This document shows, one piece after another, positions 39,073 through 48,154 of a stretch of 64,000 nucleotides of DNA (positions are counted from its first letter, which is position 1; every line of letters begins with the position of its first letter). The stretch covers positions 1 to 64,000 of the forward strand of contig CADEDC010000022.1 in assembly GCA_902825985.1 (NCBI GenBank). The letters are read 5' to 3'. The translations under genes and the position numbers were made by a program. The notes under the pieces are model-generated. The model saw only the letters and a list, made by a program, of their open reading frames with translations, was not told the origin of the DNA and did not search any database. Source of the stretch: an uncultured Acidobacteriota bacterium (lineage in GTDB: Bacteria; Acidobacteriota; Vicinamibacteria; Vicinamibacterales; CAVVIG01).

Positions 39073-40068
39073 ATGCAGGCTCGATCTCTCGCCGCGACGC
39101 TCGGCGTTGTGGCCGTCACACTGGTGATACCGGCATTTCTGACGGCCCAGTCGCGTCCGGCCGCCCTACCGCGGACGCCCGACGGCAAGCCCGACCTTCA
39201 GGGCACCTTCACGTTCAGCACGATCACCCCGCTGCAGCGGCCCGAGGCGCTGGCCGGCAAGGACGTGCTGAACGCAGAGGAAGCGGCGGAATTCGAGGCG
39301 GCCGAGAACCGCCGCCAGAACCGCGACCTGTTCGATCCGGACAAGGGCGCGCCCGGCCTCGGCTATCCGCCGCGGTCGCAGGGCGGCGTGCTCTCCTACA
39401 ACGAGTTCTGGTACGAGCGCGGCAATCAGATGACCGGCGACCGCCGGACGTCGCTCATCACCGATCCGCCGGATGGGCGGATTCCGTTCACGGAAGCGGC
39501 ACGGGCCCGCAACGCCGTGGTCACCTTCCGGAACAACACCGGGTTCGCCGAGTCGTACGAGGATCGCAGCCTCGTCGATCGCTGCCTGCTCGGCTTCAAC
39601 GCCGGCCCGCCGATGGTCTCGGGCGCCTACAACAACAACGTCCAGATCGTGCAGACACCCGGCTACGTGGTCATCGTCAACGAGATGATTCACGAGGCAC
39701 GCATCATCCCGACCGACGGCCGGCCGCACGGCACGCTGCCACGCTGGACCGGCGATTCGCGCGGCCGCTGGGAGGGCGACACCCTCGTCGTCGATACGAT
39801 CAACTTCAAGCGCGAGACGAGTCTGTCGGGTTCGAGCGCGACGACGCATCTGGTGGAGCGCTTCACCAGGGTCGACGCGAAGACCATCAACTACGAATTC
39901 ACCGTCACCGATCCGAACATGTACACGCGGCCGTGGAGCGCCGCGATGCCGCTGCGCGAAATCGACGACCTCATCTTCGAGTATGCGTGTCACGAGGGAA
40001 ACCACGGCCTCGAAGGCATCCTGCGCGGCGCGCGGTTCCGCGACAAGACGGAGGCGGCGAAGCCGTAG
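39073..40068 (+). CDS. Exported protein of an uncharacterised ~330-residue family (paralogue of 5588-6577)
   Basis: A protein of 331 residues with a signal peptide ending near FLTAQS. It then reads KPDLQGTFTFSTITPLQRPE, MVSGAYNNNVQIVQTPGY, GDSRGRWEGDTLVVDTINF and LIFEYACHEGNHGLEGIL. The order and spacing match the protein at 5588-6577. The function is unknown; the recurring GRWEGxTLVV and EYACHEGN boxes are likely to be structural or catalytic. GGAGG lies 9 bases before the ATG. It is probably transcribed on its own. Confidence 0.78.
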   Translation: MQARSLAATLGVVAVTLVIPAFLTAQSRPAALPRTPDGKPDLQGTFTFSTITPLQRPEALAGKDVLNAEEAAEFEAAENRRQNRDLFDPDKGAPGLGYPPRSQGGVLSYNEFWYERGNQMTGDRRTSLITDPPDGRIPFTEAARARNAVVTFRNNTGFAESYEDRSLVDRCLLGFNAGPPMVSGAYNNNVQIVQTPGYVVIVNEMIHEARIIPTDGRPHGTLPRWTGDSRGRWEGDTLVVDTINFKRETSLSGSSATTHLVERFTRVDAKTINYEFTVTDPNMYTRPWSAAMPLREIDDLIFEYACHEGNHGLEGILRGARFRDKTEAAKP

Positions 40069-40108
40069 CGGCACCGCCCGGGCGGCCGGCGCGCGGCAGG
40101 GTGCATCG

Positions 40109-40876
40109 ATGCCCGCTACCCGTTCGTCGCTCGCGCACGATCTCAAACGCCTCGGCGTGTCGCCCGGTGCCGTCGTCATGGTGCATGCCGCCGTTCGCGC
40201 CGTCGGCGCCGTCACCGGTGGCGTGAACGTCATCATCCAGGCGCTGCAGGACGCGGTCGGCGACGCCGGCACCCTCGTGGCCTACGTCGACTTCGAGCCA
40301 GGCTTCGCGGACGGCGACGCCGAGATTCCGGTGTTCGACAAACGGATCGCCCAGGCGGCGCGCGACCACGGCGTGCTTCACGAGACGCTGCGCACGTGGC
40401 CGGGCGCCCGCCGCAGCGACCACCCGGACGCCGGCGTGGTCGCGGTCGGCCGGCGGGCCGAGTGGATCACCGGCACGCATCCGTTCCGCTACGGATATGG
40501 CGACGGTTCACCGTTCGAGCGGGTCCTCGAAGCGGGCGGCCAGGTGCTGATGCTCGGCGCGCCGCTCGACACGATCACGCTCCTCCACTATGCCGAGCAC
40601 CGGGCCCGGATCCCTGACAAGCGGGTCGTGACCTACCGCCGGCTGATGCCGGGTCCGAACGGACCGGAGTGGGTGACCTTCGAGGAGTTCGACACATCGC
40701 AACCGGTGCATCCGGCGCTGCCAGACGATGCGTTCGACCGCATCGCGAGGGCAGCCCTGGCATCGGGCCAGGGGACGGTCGGGAGCTTCGGCAACGCCAC
40801 GGCGACGCGGTTCGACGGCAACGAACTGGTCGCCACGGCGATCGAATGGCTGGAACGTGCCGCCGGGCGGCGCTGA
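40109..40876 (+). CDS. AAC(3)-family aminoglycoside N-acetyltransferase-like protein
   Basis: A protein of 255 residues matching the antibiotic N-acetyltransferase (AAC(3)) fold: LGVSPGAVVMVHAAVRAVG, RRSDHPDAGVVAVGRRAEWI, HPFRYGYGDGSPFERVLEAG and VLMLGAPLDTITLLHYAEH, including the conserved His-Pro and the catalytic His near LHYAEH. Authentic members transfer acetyl from acetyl-CoA to the 3-amino group of aminoglycosides; many environmental homologues act on unknown amines. No mobile-element gene is adjacent. Resistance cannot be inferred from sequence alone. Confidence 0.85.
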   Translation: MPATRSSLAHDLKRLGVSPGAVVMVHAAVRAVGAVTGGVNVIIQALQDAVGDAGTLVAYVDFEPGFADGDAEIPVFDKRIAQAARDHGVLHETLRTWPGARRSDHPDAGVVAVGRRAEWITGTHPFRYGYGDGSPFERVLEAGGQVLMLGAPLDTITLLHYAEHRARIPDKRVVTYRRLMPGPNGPEWVTFEEFDTSQPVHPALPDDAFDRIARAALASGQGTVGSFGNATATRFDGNELVATAIEWLERAAGRR

Positions 40877-40894
40877 CGCGCCGGACGCCGGGCT

Positions 40895-42511
40895 TCAGCG
40901 GCCGGCTGACGGCATGACCTCGGGCAGGTGCCGCAGGACGAAGAGCATGTGGGCTTCGTCGACGTCGCTCCGGACCTGGCCGCCGTCGAGCGTCGTGTAG
41001 ACGGCGCCGTTGCGGACGATGAGGGCGTCGTCCTCCAGCGCCAGCACGGCATCCACCGGGCCGCGGGGCGACATCCAGCGCCAGCGCTCCCGGCCGCTAT
41101 CTGCATCGAAGGACAGTACGGTCTGGCCGCGGGCGGCGTAGACGGCGCGGTGTCCATCGCTCGAGAGAAGGCTGACGGGCGCCGCCTCACGCGCCGCCGG
41201 CAGCGGCACCCGGTAGACGATGTGCCGCGCGTCGCCACTCAGCCGCAGCACGAACTCGCCGAGCGGACGCGCTTCCCCGCTGACCCAGTCTCGCGACAGG
41301 CGGCGCACGGCCAGCAGGTGGCCCGCCGAACCGGCCAGCAGCGCCGGCATCGGCGCCTGCATGACGACGCTGCGCTCACCGCCGTTCGCGTCGTTCGTGC
41401 TCGCGTCGAGGATGTGGCGCGTCACGGCGAAGCCGGGATCGACGTCGAGCAGCACCAATTGCTGCTGTGTATGCACCCGGATGTCGCTCGGCGCGACGCG
41501 CGCGCCAGCCGCGCATGCCCCGGCATCGGCGACGATGGACCATTCGGCATAGGCGACGTTGGCTCCGCCGCGCGCATTGGCGACGACCGGCGTCGCATGC
41601 AACGGCAGCGCATCCCGCTTCACGTAGGAAGGGTCGCAGACGAACCCTCCGGCGTGCACGCGGAAGCCGCGGTGCACCGTCTGCCCGCCGTCGAGCAGCA
41701 GCGCCGCGGTCTGCCGTCCGGCCGGCCCGTCGAGAGCGATCAGACGCTGCGGCGGTCCGGCGTCGCTGACATAGAGCGCGGCGCCGCGCGACGTGTGGGC
41801 GATGCCGGCGGGCGGTACGCCGGGGGCCGACATCCGCCAGCGTTCTCGTCCCTCATCGTCCAGACTCACCAGTTCCCGGTGCTCGCGCGTCGCCACCCGC
41901 AGAAGGACGCCGCCAGCCGCATCGGTCGCGAGCAGGGTCGGCTGGCCGCCGGCGAGCGGGGGCGGCCACTGCCACGCCTGCAGGCCGTCCTTGCGGATTG
42001 CGCGAATGTGCGCCGACGCGCGTCCGCGGTCCTCGTAGAAATAGGTGGCGGCGGCGCCCAGCACCTTCGTGAAACGGCCGTCAACCGGCCGGAGCAGCCA
42101 CCGTGCGGTGGTGAACTCCGGGGCACGCGGCCGCACCCGGATGGCATCGCTGCGGGCGCCGCGGCCGTTCACGAGCGTGACGACGCCGTCGCGCCGGCCG
42201 GTGAGCCGAGCCCGTCCGTCCTCCACGGTGAGGTCGGCAACGGTCGGATCGGAGAGGCTCCACTCGTCGGACGGGACAGCGCGGCCGTTCATGTCCAGCA
42301 GCTGGAAGGGCTGGGTGAGCCCGATGGGGATCTCGGCCGCGATCGGTTGCACGACGAGGACAGGCCGGCCCAGTTGCGCCGCGCCGGTCGTGCCGGCGGC
42401 GGTCAGCCACGCGATCGCCGCTGCGGCGCCGGCGGCCCGCACGATGGCCGGGCACCGGTCTGCGGTCGAGGTCGCTGATCGTGTGATGGCCGGCGGACGA
42501 TTGCAGAACAC
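40895..42511 (-). CDS. Exported PQQ-like beta-propeller protein
   Basis: A protein of 538 residues. An N-terminal hydrophobic stretch ends near TTGAAQ. Residues ~45-130 look like a small beta domain (Big-like: LLDMNGRAVPSDEWSLSDPT), and the rest is a propeller of PQQ-like blades, for example WQWPPPLAGGQPTLLATDAA, ELVSLDDEGRERWRMSAPG and LSFDADSGRERWRWMSPRG. It is probably periplasmic; the function is unknown. The start is uncertain: GTG at 42511 is the outermost candidate. Confidence 0.7.
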   Translation of the reverse strand: MFCNRPPAITRSATSTADRCPAIVRAAGAAAAIAWLTAAGTTGAAQLGRPVLVVQPIAAEIPIGLTQPFQLLDMNGRAVPSDEWSLSDPTVADLTVEDGRARLTGRRDGVVTLVNGRGARSDAIRVRPRAPEFTTARWLLRPVDGRFTKVLGAAATYFYEDRGRASAHIRAIRKDGLQAWQWPPPLAGGQPTLLATDAAGGVLLRVATREHRELVSLDDEGRERWRMSAPGVPPAGIAHTSRGAALYVSDAGPPQRLIALDGPAGRQTAALLLDGGQTVHRGFRVHAGGFVCDPSYVKRDALPLHATPVVANARGGANVAYAEWSIVADAGACAAGARVAPSDIRVHTQQQLVLLDVDPGFAVTRHILDASTNDANGGERSVVMQAPMPALLAGSAGHLLAVRRLSRDWVSGEARPLGEFVLRLSGDARHIVYRVPLPAAREAAPVSLLSSDGHRAVYAARGQTVLSFDADSGRERWRWMSPRGPVDAVLALEDDALIVRNGAVYTTLDGGQVRSDVDEAHMLFVLRHLPEVMPSAGR

Positions 42512-42644
42512 GGACGTGGTGTGCGGACCCGGGCACCCGGGATGGCCGGGCGCGGTACCGCCTCACCTGGGAATATCGACCGGAAGTCCCGTTTCCGCAG
42601 TGAGGTGCGTGTCGCGCGTCGCGACCGCGTACACTGCAAGTGCG

Positions 42645-43082
42645 ATGAAATACTGGATCAGTGTCATTTCGAAGGACCACGTCCTGTCCGGTCTGGCCGC
42701 CGGCTTCACCCAGGCGCACGGCGACAAGGCGGCGCAGCTCGACCTGCTCGGCGAGGGCGACCTCGTCTTCTTCTACTCCCCCGGCACCCTCTTCCGGCAC
42801 GGTGAAATCCTGCAGGCGTTCACCGGAGTCGCCCGGGTCACGGACAACAAGGCCTACGAAGTGAAGGGCTCGCCGAACGGACCGGCGCTACGCCGCAACG
42901 TGACGGCGGTACCGTCGGCAGAGGTAGCGGCGGCCGCACTGGCCCCGGCCCTCGAGTTCATCACCGACAAGGCGGACTGGGCGACCGCGTTGCGCCGCGG
43001 CCTGATCGAAATCGGCGAAGCGGATGCGCGGCGGCTCGCGACCGCCATGGGCGCCGCCCTTCCAGCGAGGACCGCGGGCTGA
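42645..43082 (+). CDS. EVE-domain (UPF0310) protein
   Basis: A protein of 145 residues. MKYWISVISKDHVLSGLAAG, then EGDLVFFYSPGTLFRHGEIL and QAFTGVARVTDN, is the EVE/PUA-like fold. EVE domains bind modified bases or RNA and occur both in housekeeping proteins and in modification-dependent restriction systems. No restriction or defence gene is nearby, so a housekeeping or RNA-related role is more likely. TACACT at 42630-42635 lies 9 bases before the ATG with no ribosome-binding site, again suggesting leaderless transcription. Confidence 0.85.
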   Translation: MKYWISVISKDHVLSGLAAGFTQAHGDKAAQLDLLGEGDLVFFYSPGTLFRHGEILQAFTGVARVTDNKAYEVKGSPNGPALRRNVTAVPSAEVAAAALAPALEFITDKADWATALRRGLIEIGEADARRLATAMGAALPARTAG

Positions 43083-43308
43083 TCGGTCGTATCCCTGGCG
43101 CTCCGCTCGCGGCATTGCCGTATCAGCGGAATCCCGGCGCCCGCCCGGTAAAGGACCCGGAGCAATCTGCCGCCGGTGGAGAAACGGCGCGAAACGGCGG
43201 CCTGCGCGCCGCGGCGCGCAGGCACGGCACTTGCTCCGGCCGGCTATCAGAGCCATCACGAGCAACGCAACGCGCACGCGGGGCGGCCCGCACCCATGGA
43301 GGTGACCT

Positions 43309-44217
43309 GTGGTCGCCATCAAACGGATCGTCTGCCCGATCGACTTCTCTGACTTCTCGCAGCACGCGCTCGAACATGCTGCCGGCGTCGCCCGCTGGTA
43401 CGAGTCGCAGGTCACCGTTCTGCACGTCATTCCGATTCAGCCGCCGCCGGTGTCGCAATCCGAGTTCGACGGCTATCAGCTGACGCCGCAGGCGCCGCCG
43501 ATCGAGCTGGGACCCATCGCCGCCGCGGTCCAGCGATTCTGTGCGCCGGTGATACAGGGGGGGCGTGCCGAAACCGTGGTCCGGGTCGGCAACCCGCTCG
43601 ACGAAATCGTTGGAGAAGTCGGCGCGCGCGCCGCCGATCTGCTGGTCATGGGCACGCACGGGCGGAGCGGCTTCGACCGGCTGTTCCTCGGCTCGGTCGC
43701 CGAACGGGTGATCCGCAAGGTCAGCTGTCCGGTCATGACGGTGCCGCCGCGCAACCGGCACCTCGCCGGCGGACCGATCGTCTACAAGACGATTCTCTGT
43801 CCGATCGATTTCTCGCCACCGTCGGTGCGCGCCCTCGAATTCGCCCTGACGCTCGCCAAGGAGGCCGGTGGACGGCTGATCCTGATGCACGCCATCGAGG
43901 TCCAGACCGACGAGATGATGTTCGGCGAGAAGACCCACTACACGGTGCCCGAGTATTTCCGCTATCTGCGCGAAGACGCGCAGAAGCAATTGGACTCGAT
44001 GGTGCCGGACGAGGCTCGCGCCTGGTGTACGCCGGAGTGTCGGCTGCCGTCCGGGACGCCGTATCGTCAGATTCTCGCCACTGCTGACGAGACGGACGCC
44101 GATCTGATTGTGATGGGGGTGGCCGGACGCGCCGGATTCAGTACGATGCTGCTCGGGTCGACGACCAACCAGGTCCTGCGCGGCGCCACCTGCCCGGTGC
44201 TGACGGTCCGAAGCTAG
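43309..44217 (+). CDS. Tandem universal stress protein (two UspA domains)
   Basis: A protein of 302 residues starting with GTG at 43309; GGAGGTGA lies just upstream. The first domain ends in LLVMGTHGRSGFDRLFLGSV and CPVMTVPP, the second in LIVMGVAGRAGFSTMLLGST and CPVLTVRS, both ATP-binding Usp signatures. It is related to the Usp at 24992-25906. The last codon is AGC and the stop TAG (44215-44217) belongs to the CTAG that begins the palindromic element, so the element abuts the gene without altering its reading frame. Confidence 0.92.
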   Translation: MVAIKRIVCPIDFSDFSQHALEHAAGVARWYESQVTVLHVIPIQPPPVSQSEFDGYQLTPQAPPIELGPIAAAVQRFCAPVIQGGRAETVVRVGNPLDEIVGEVGARAADLLVMGTHGRSGFDRLFLGSVAERVIRKVSCPVMTVPPRNRHLAGGPIVYKTILCPIDFSPPSVRALEFALTLAKEAGGRLILMHAIEVQTDEMMFGEKTHYTVPEYFRYLREDAQKQLDSMVPDEARAWCTPECRLPSGTPYRQILATADETDADLIVMGVAGRAGFSTMLLGSTTNQVLRGATCPVLTVRS

Positions 44218-44379
44218 TCCCCTGGAACCGAGATGACTCACATAATTCCCGGGCGCGGCATCCCGCCTCGCGGCGTTGCTCCTCCCTCAGATATGGCCAA
44301 TATCCTCGGTCGTCGCGCCTTGCGATCCGGGCGCCGCGCGCCGGGACTTATGCAAGTCATCACGGTTCCAGGGGACTAG
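44214..44379. mobile_element. Palindromic CTAG-bounded element, copy B (complete, 166 bp)
   Basis: The element runs from CTAG (44214-44217) to CTAG (44376-44379). Its outer ends, CTAGTCCCCTGGAACCG and CGGTTCCAGGGGACTAG, are exact inverted repeats, and the match continues imperfectly (GATGACT / AGTCATC) inward to a centre at GATATGGCCAATATC, so the whole 166 bp can fold into one long hairpin. It carries no transposase. The copy at 58296-58461 is identical except for one base in its right CTAG. The left CTAG supplies the stop of the universal stress protein gene. This looks like a MITE or REP-like element mobilised in trans, with CTAG as target or duplication; the mechanism is inferred. Confidence 0.9.
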
Positions 44380-44517
44380 CTCCGACGCCAGATCGGACCG
44401 GCCCGGCCGGGCGGTTCACGGGATCGACGGCGGCGGATGACCGCCCGCGGCGCATGTTGGTCGACGATCCGGAGCCCGGGATGCGATGATAGGTGGACGT
44501 CAACCCAAGGGATGTTC

Positions 44518-45393
44518 GTGCACCACCACCGCCGGATCGATCAGCGCCGCTCCTCACGCTCAGCCATCCTGCAGCTGGTCAGCGCCGCCGCGATCGCGAC
44601 GAGCGTGATGCTCGCCGGCGGCGGCGCTGCCGCGCAGCAGGAGGCCGGCCCGGCCGACGGACCATCCGACGGACCGCGGCTGAACCAGCCGGGCAAGGAC
44701 GTCCAGTGGGTGCCGACGCCGCCGGCACTGGTGGAAAAGATGCTGGACATGGCCGGCGTGACGCCGAAGGATCGGCTCGTCGATCTCGGTTCCGGCGACG
44801 GGGTGCTGGTGATCGCGGCGGCCCGGCGCGGCGTCCGCTCGCGCGGCATCGAGTACGACCGCGGCCTGGTCGACTATTCGAGGCGCCAGGCGGCGGAAGC
44901 CGGTGTCGACCACCTCACGCGATTCGTGCGGGGTGACATCTTCAAGAGTGACTTCTCCGACGCGACGGTCGTCACGACCTTCCTGCTGCCGTCGATGAAT
45001 CTGCGGCTGCGGCCGACGCTGCTCGCCATGAAGCCCGGCACCCGCATCGTCGCCAACACCTTTGCTATCGGCGACTGGCAGCCGGATGAATCGGCGGCCA
45101 TCGAGCCATGCGAACGCTGGTGCACGGCCCTCATGTGGATCGTTCCGGCGCGCGTCGGGGGCACCTGGATCACCCCGAAGGGCGATCTCATCCTGACGCA
45201 GCGCTTCCAGCACTTCTCGGGCACGCTGGGCCGGGACCCGATCGAGAACGGCAAGCTGCGCGGCGAGACGATCTCGTTCACGGCCGGAGCGGCGCACTAC
45301 ACCGGACGGGTCGACGGCGACCGCATGCGGGTCAGCGCGGTCGTGGACGGCGAGGCGATCGAGTGGACCGCGCGCCCGCGCCCGCCACGGTAA
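44518..45393 (+). CDS. SAM-dependent methyltransferase-like protein with signal peptide
   Basis: A protein of 291 residues. The GTG at 44518 has AAGGG 6 bases upstream; ATG at 44512 is too close to that site. An N-terminal hydrophobic stretch (LVSAAAIATSVMLAGGGAAAQ) looks like a signal peptide. The Rossmann methyltransferase core follows: WVPTPPALVEKMLDMAGVTP, motif I LVDLGSGDGVLVIAAA, then RSRGIEYDRGLVDYSRR, and later FKSDFSDATVVTTFLLPS and KPGTRIVANTFAIGDW. It resembles small DOT1-like methyltransferases. Residues beyond ~190 form a beta-rich C-terminal part. A SAM enzyme with an export signal is unusual, since SAM is cytoplasmic; an anchored orientation is possible. Confidence 0.78.
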   Translation: MHHHRRIDQRRSSRSAILQLVSAAAIATSVMLAGGGAAAQQEAGPADGPSDGPRLNQPGKDVQWVPTPPALVEKMLDMAGVTPKDRLVDLGSGDGVLVIAAARRGVRSRGIEYDRGLVDYSRRQAAEAGVDHLTRFVRGDIFKSDFSDATVVTTFLLPSMNLRLRPTLLAMKPGTRIVANTFAIGDWQPDESAAIEPCERWCTALMWIVPARVGGTWITPKGDLILTQRFQHFSGTLGRDPIENGKLRGETISFTAGAAHYTGRVDGDRMRVSAVVDGEAIEWTARPRPPR

Positions 45394-45413
45394 GCCGTCG
45401 CCGTGTGATCGCC

Positions 45414-46271
45414 TCAGGGCACGGTCGTCAGCTCGGACGACGTGACTGTCACCTGCAGCGCCGTGAAGTCGTGGGCGCGTCCGTGGTAGGAACCCGATAC
45501 CGGCATCACGCCGCGCGGATGATGGCTGACGCCGGTGACCACGTGGGCGGCCGTCACCGGCCCTCCGACCGTCGGGTCGAAGCCGCGCCAGCCGAGTGTC
45601 GGCAGGTAGACCTCCGTCCACGCGTGCGTCGAGGCGCGCCCGGCGACCGATGCGGCACCATGGTGATAGCCGCTCGCGAAGCGGGCCGCGACGCCGCACT
45701 GACGCGCCGCCTCCATCAGCAGCGTCGCCATGTCGCGACACGACCCGGACTGCCGGGCCAACGTCTCCTCGGGCGATTGCACCCCCTTCTCGGAGCGGTG
45801 CTGATACTGGATGGTGGCGCGCACCAGTCGGCACAAGGTCAGCATCGAGCCTTCGGCGTCGCCGGCGTCGGCCACGAAGCCGGCGCGCAGCCAGTCCCGC
45901 AGCCGTGGCGCCTCCCCCGGCGGCGTGACATAGGGTGCGATCACCGGGGCTTCGAGCGGGTCGTAGCGCGGCGGATACGGCACGCGCCATGGCTCGTGCA
46001 GGTCGCGCTCGGGAAACGGCACGGTGCGCTCGACGACCACATCGGTAGCGATGCGCAGGAGGTCGGCAGGCTCGAGCCAGTCGACGAGCGCGATGGAATT
46101 GCCGAACACATCGCGGATCCACTGCACGCGATGGCGCGGCGCCAGCTGCAGTCCGAAGCGCTCGATGCGCAGGTCGTGTCCCTCGCGCGGCCGGACGACC
46201 AGGCGGTGGCGATGAAACGTCACCGGAACGGCGTAGGCGTATGCCGTGACGTGTTCGATGTGCAGGCGCAT
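45414..46271 (-). CDS. Transglutaminase-family protein (Bact_transglu_N plus core)
   Basis: A protein of 285 residues. The N-terminal beta domain (MRLHIEHVTAYAYAVPVTFH) is that of bacterial transglutaminase-like proteins. The catalytic triad is visible as Cys in QSGSCRDMATLLMEAAR, His in ASTHAWTEVYLPTLGWRGF and Asp in GFDPTVGGPV. It is likely to be a cysteine peptidase or amide-transfer enzyme. Such genes usually adjoin the circularly permuted ATP-grasp/alpha-E pair; here they lie 35 kb away. It follows the second transglutaminase gene by 9 bases on the same strand. Confidence 0.9.
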   Translation of the reverse strand: MRLHIEHVTAYAYAVPVTFHRHRLVVRPREGHDLRIERFGLQLAPRHRVQWIRDVFGNSIALVDWLEPADLLRIATDVVVERTVPFPERDLHEPWRVPYPPRYDPLEAPVIAPYVTPPGEAPRLRDWLRAGFVADAGDAEGSMLTLCRLVRATIQYQHRSEKGVQSPEETLARQSGSCRDMATLLMEAARQCGVAARFASGYHHGAASVAGRASTHAWTEVYLPTLGWRGFDPTVGGPVTAAHVVTGVSHHPRGVMPVSGSYHGRAHDFTALQVTVTSSELTTVP

Positions 46272-46280
46272 CGCTCGCGC

Positions 46281-47135
46281 CTACGTGTCGGTGCTGGCGA
46301 CGCCGCTGCGCGACAGCTGGCGGCGCCCGATCGGTGCGAACGACTGCCGGTCAGCCAGCTGGCAGGCCACCTCCACCCGCGTGCAGGTCGCGCTGCCGAA
46401 GATGCTGGCGACCGCCGCGTCGGCGGCGTCGCGGCCGGTGCCGATGCGCACCAAGCCGTTCAGATGCGCCAGGCGCGTGGCGTCGAAGACCACCCAGCTG
46501 CCGCCGATGAAGCATTCGAAACAGGCATGGAAGTCGGGTGGATCGAGTTCGTAGGCGTAGGCCGAGTAATAGCGCGCCGGGATGTTCAGCGCCCGGCACA
46601 GCGCGATGCCGAGGTGCGAGAAGTCGCGGCACACGCCGGTGCGCTGGGTCACGGTGTCGTACGCGGACGTCATCGAGTCGGTCGAGCCGCGGAGATACTC
46701 GACGTTGTCGTAGATCCAGTCGCTGATCGCGACCACCTTGGCATGCGGATTCCCGATGTCGCCGAACAGGTCCCAGGCCAGGCGGCTCAGCCGATCCGAC
46801 TGGCAGTAGCGGCTGGGGAACAGATAGGGCAGGGTGGCACCGTCGAGCTCGGCGACCGGCGTCACTGCGACGTCGCCGGCGCGGTAGATGTGCACGTCGC
46901 AATCGACCGTCGCAGCGTAGTTGACGACCAGCGTCCGGTGCGCGCCAGACTCGATCCGGACGAACCGGTTCGCCGAGTCGGCTGACGAGAATTCCGTGGT
47001 CGCGAGCGGCGGGTCGATCGTGAACGTCTCGTCGAGGATGGTCTGCGACGGCGTGCGCTGCGCATGCACGTTGAGAATCAGCGTGGATGGGAACCTGGCT
47101 TCGTACTCGAGGGCGCACGACACGTGGAACCGCAT
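46281..47135 (-). CDS. Transglutaminase-family protein
   Basis: A protein of 284 residues. The N-terminal ~110 residues form a beta domain (RFHVSCALEYEARFPSTLIL), then the transglutaminase core: Cys in QRTGVCRDFSHLGIALCRAL, His in DFHACFECFIGGSWVVFDAT, and the Asp in VVFDATR. It is the first gene of a two-gene operon with 45414-46271. It is probably a cysteine peptidase that cooperates with its neighbour. The ATG at 47135 has no strong ribosome-binding site. Confidence 0.88.
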   Translation of the reverse strand: MRFHVSCALEYEARFPSTLILNVHAQRTPSQTILDETFTIDPPLATTEFSSADSANRFVRIESGAHRTLVVNYAATVDCDVHIYRAGDVAVTPVAELDGATLPYLFPSRYCQSDRLSRLAWDLFGDIGNPHAKVVAISDWIYDNVEYLRGSTDSMTSAYDTVTQRTGVCRDFSHLGIALCRALNIPARYYSAYAYELDPPDFHACFECFIGGSWVVFDATRLAHLNGLVRIGTGRDAADAAVASIFGSATCTRVEVACQLADRQSFAPIGRRQLSRSGVASTDT

Positions 47136-47181
47136 GGTGGTGGTTGGCTGCAAGGGATGTGCCTCGCGGGTCAGTGACGTG

Positions 47182-47304
47182 CTAGCGATAGCGGCGGCCG
47201 AGGATTCGGCGGACGATTGCGAGCCGCGGCCAGCGCCTGGCCGCCCTCCCGGCGACCCACGACGCAACCGACATCAGCAGGAGCCGTCTGAGTAGGAGCC
47301 ACAC
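47182..47304 (-). CDS. Possible 40-residue basic small protein
   Basis: GTG at 47304 opens a 40-residue frame beginning MWLLLRRLLLMSVASWVAG and continuing with many Arg residues (RRILGRRYR at the end). GGGGGA lies about 9 bases upstream, a reasonable ribosome-binding site. The short amphipathic, Arg-rich pattern fits a small membrane-associated protein, but I recognise no family. It sits in the 354-base gap between the first transglutaminase and the WYL regulator; the rest of that gap shows nothing I can support. Confidence 0.4.
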   Translation of the reverse strand: MWLLLRRLLLMSVASWVAGRAARRWPRLAIVRRILGRRYR

Positions 47305-47489
47305 GGACACATCCCCCTTTTCTCGCCAGCCCTCACGACTTCAAAACGGATGCCTGCCGACCGGGCACGCCGCCGACCGTCGGACACGGTCGAGCAGGCG
47401 CGCCACACACCACGGGGCGGCCGCGGCGGCCGCGGCTCCGACGTGCGATGCCGGCAGCGGGAGCGCCGGCGGCTGCCCGGTGCGCCCGT

Positions 47490-48146
47490 TCAGCCCGTTG
47501 CGTGGGCGGGCGGCACCACCTCGGCCCACTCGATGCGATCGAGACGGTACTGCCGCGGCTGCTGTTTGTCGAGATCGACTGCGTTCAGCAGCGTCAGGCT
47601 GCGTTCGAAGACGATCCGTTCGACGCGAATGGTACGGAGCGACGCCGCCTGGCCCGGCGACGTGCCGGCGTAGAGAATCTGGAGCGGCCGCTGCTCGAAC
47701 CATGCCTGCTCCAGCGCGGTGCGCACGCTCGCCGGCACCGGCAGCGACGGCACCCCGGTAAACGTCAGCCGCTGCATCAGGTCGCCCAGCTCCCACTGCA
47801 CGGAAGACGAGAGGGCGCCCTGCACCTTGTCGAGTCCGCTCGCACAGGTCTCCAGGAACGGCACGAGCCGGAGGTCGAGCGCCCAGCGGCCGACGGTGAT
47901 CAGCACCGCCGCTTCGCGCGCCGTGAAATTGACCGGCGGCAGCGAATAGTGCCGATCGAGCGCGTAGCCACCGCCACGTCCGCGATCCGCCTTGAGCGGC
48001 AGGGCGCCGTCGCGCAGGGTGTTCAGATCCCGGTAGATCGTCCGCAGCGTCACGCCAAATCGCGCGGCCAGCACCTCGGCGGTCACGCCGGACCGGCGGC
48101 CGCGCATGTATTCGACGATCGCGAACAGGCGGGCGCGTCGATGCAC
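47490..48146 (-). CDS. WYL-domain transcriptional regulator (YafY-like)
   Basis: A protein of 218 residues starting with GTG at 48146. The N-terminus is a winged helix-turn-helix (RRARLFAIVEYMRGRRSGVT; AARFGVTLRTIYRDLNTLRD), and the C-terminal part is the WYL sensor region (QILYAGTSPGQAASLRTIRV). The region is somewhat shorter than the usual 230-300 residues. It is divergent from a VOC protein, and the gap between them carries a perfect inverted repeat (48155-48170) that is the likely operator for both genes. The ligand is unknown. Confidence 0.88.
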   Translation of the reverse strand: MHRRARLFAIVEYMRGRRSGVTAEVLAARFGVTLRTIYRDLNTLRDGALPLKADRGRGGGYALDRHYSLPPVNFTAREAAVLITVGRWALDLRLVPFLETCASGLDKVQGALSSSVQWELGDLMQRLTFTGVPSLPVPASVRTALEQAWFEQRPLQILYAGTSPGQAASLRTIRVERIVFERSLTLLNAVDLDKQQPRQYRLDRIEWAEVVPPAHATG

Positions 48147-48154
48147 ATCAAACC

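Noticed and set aside
42645-43082. EVE-domain protein as part of a defence island
   Set aside because: No nuclease, helicase, methylase or other defence gene lies within 10 kb on either side.
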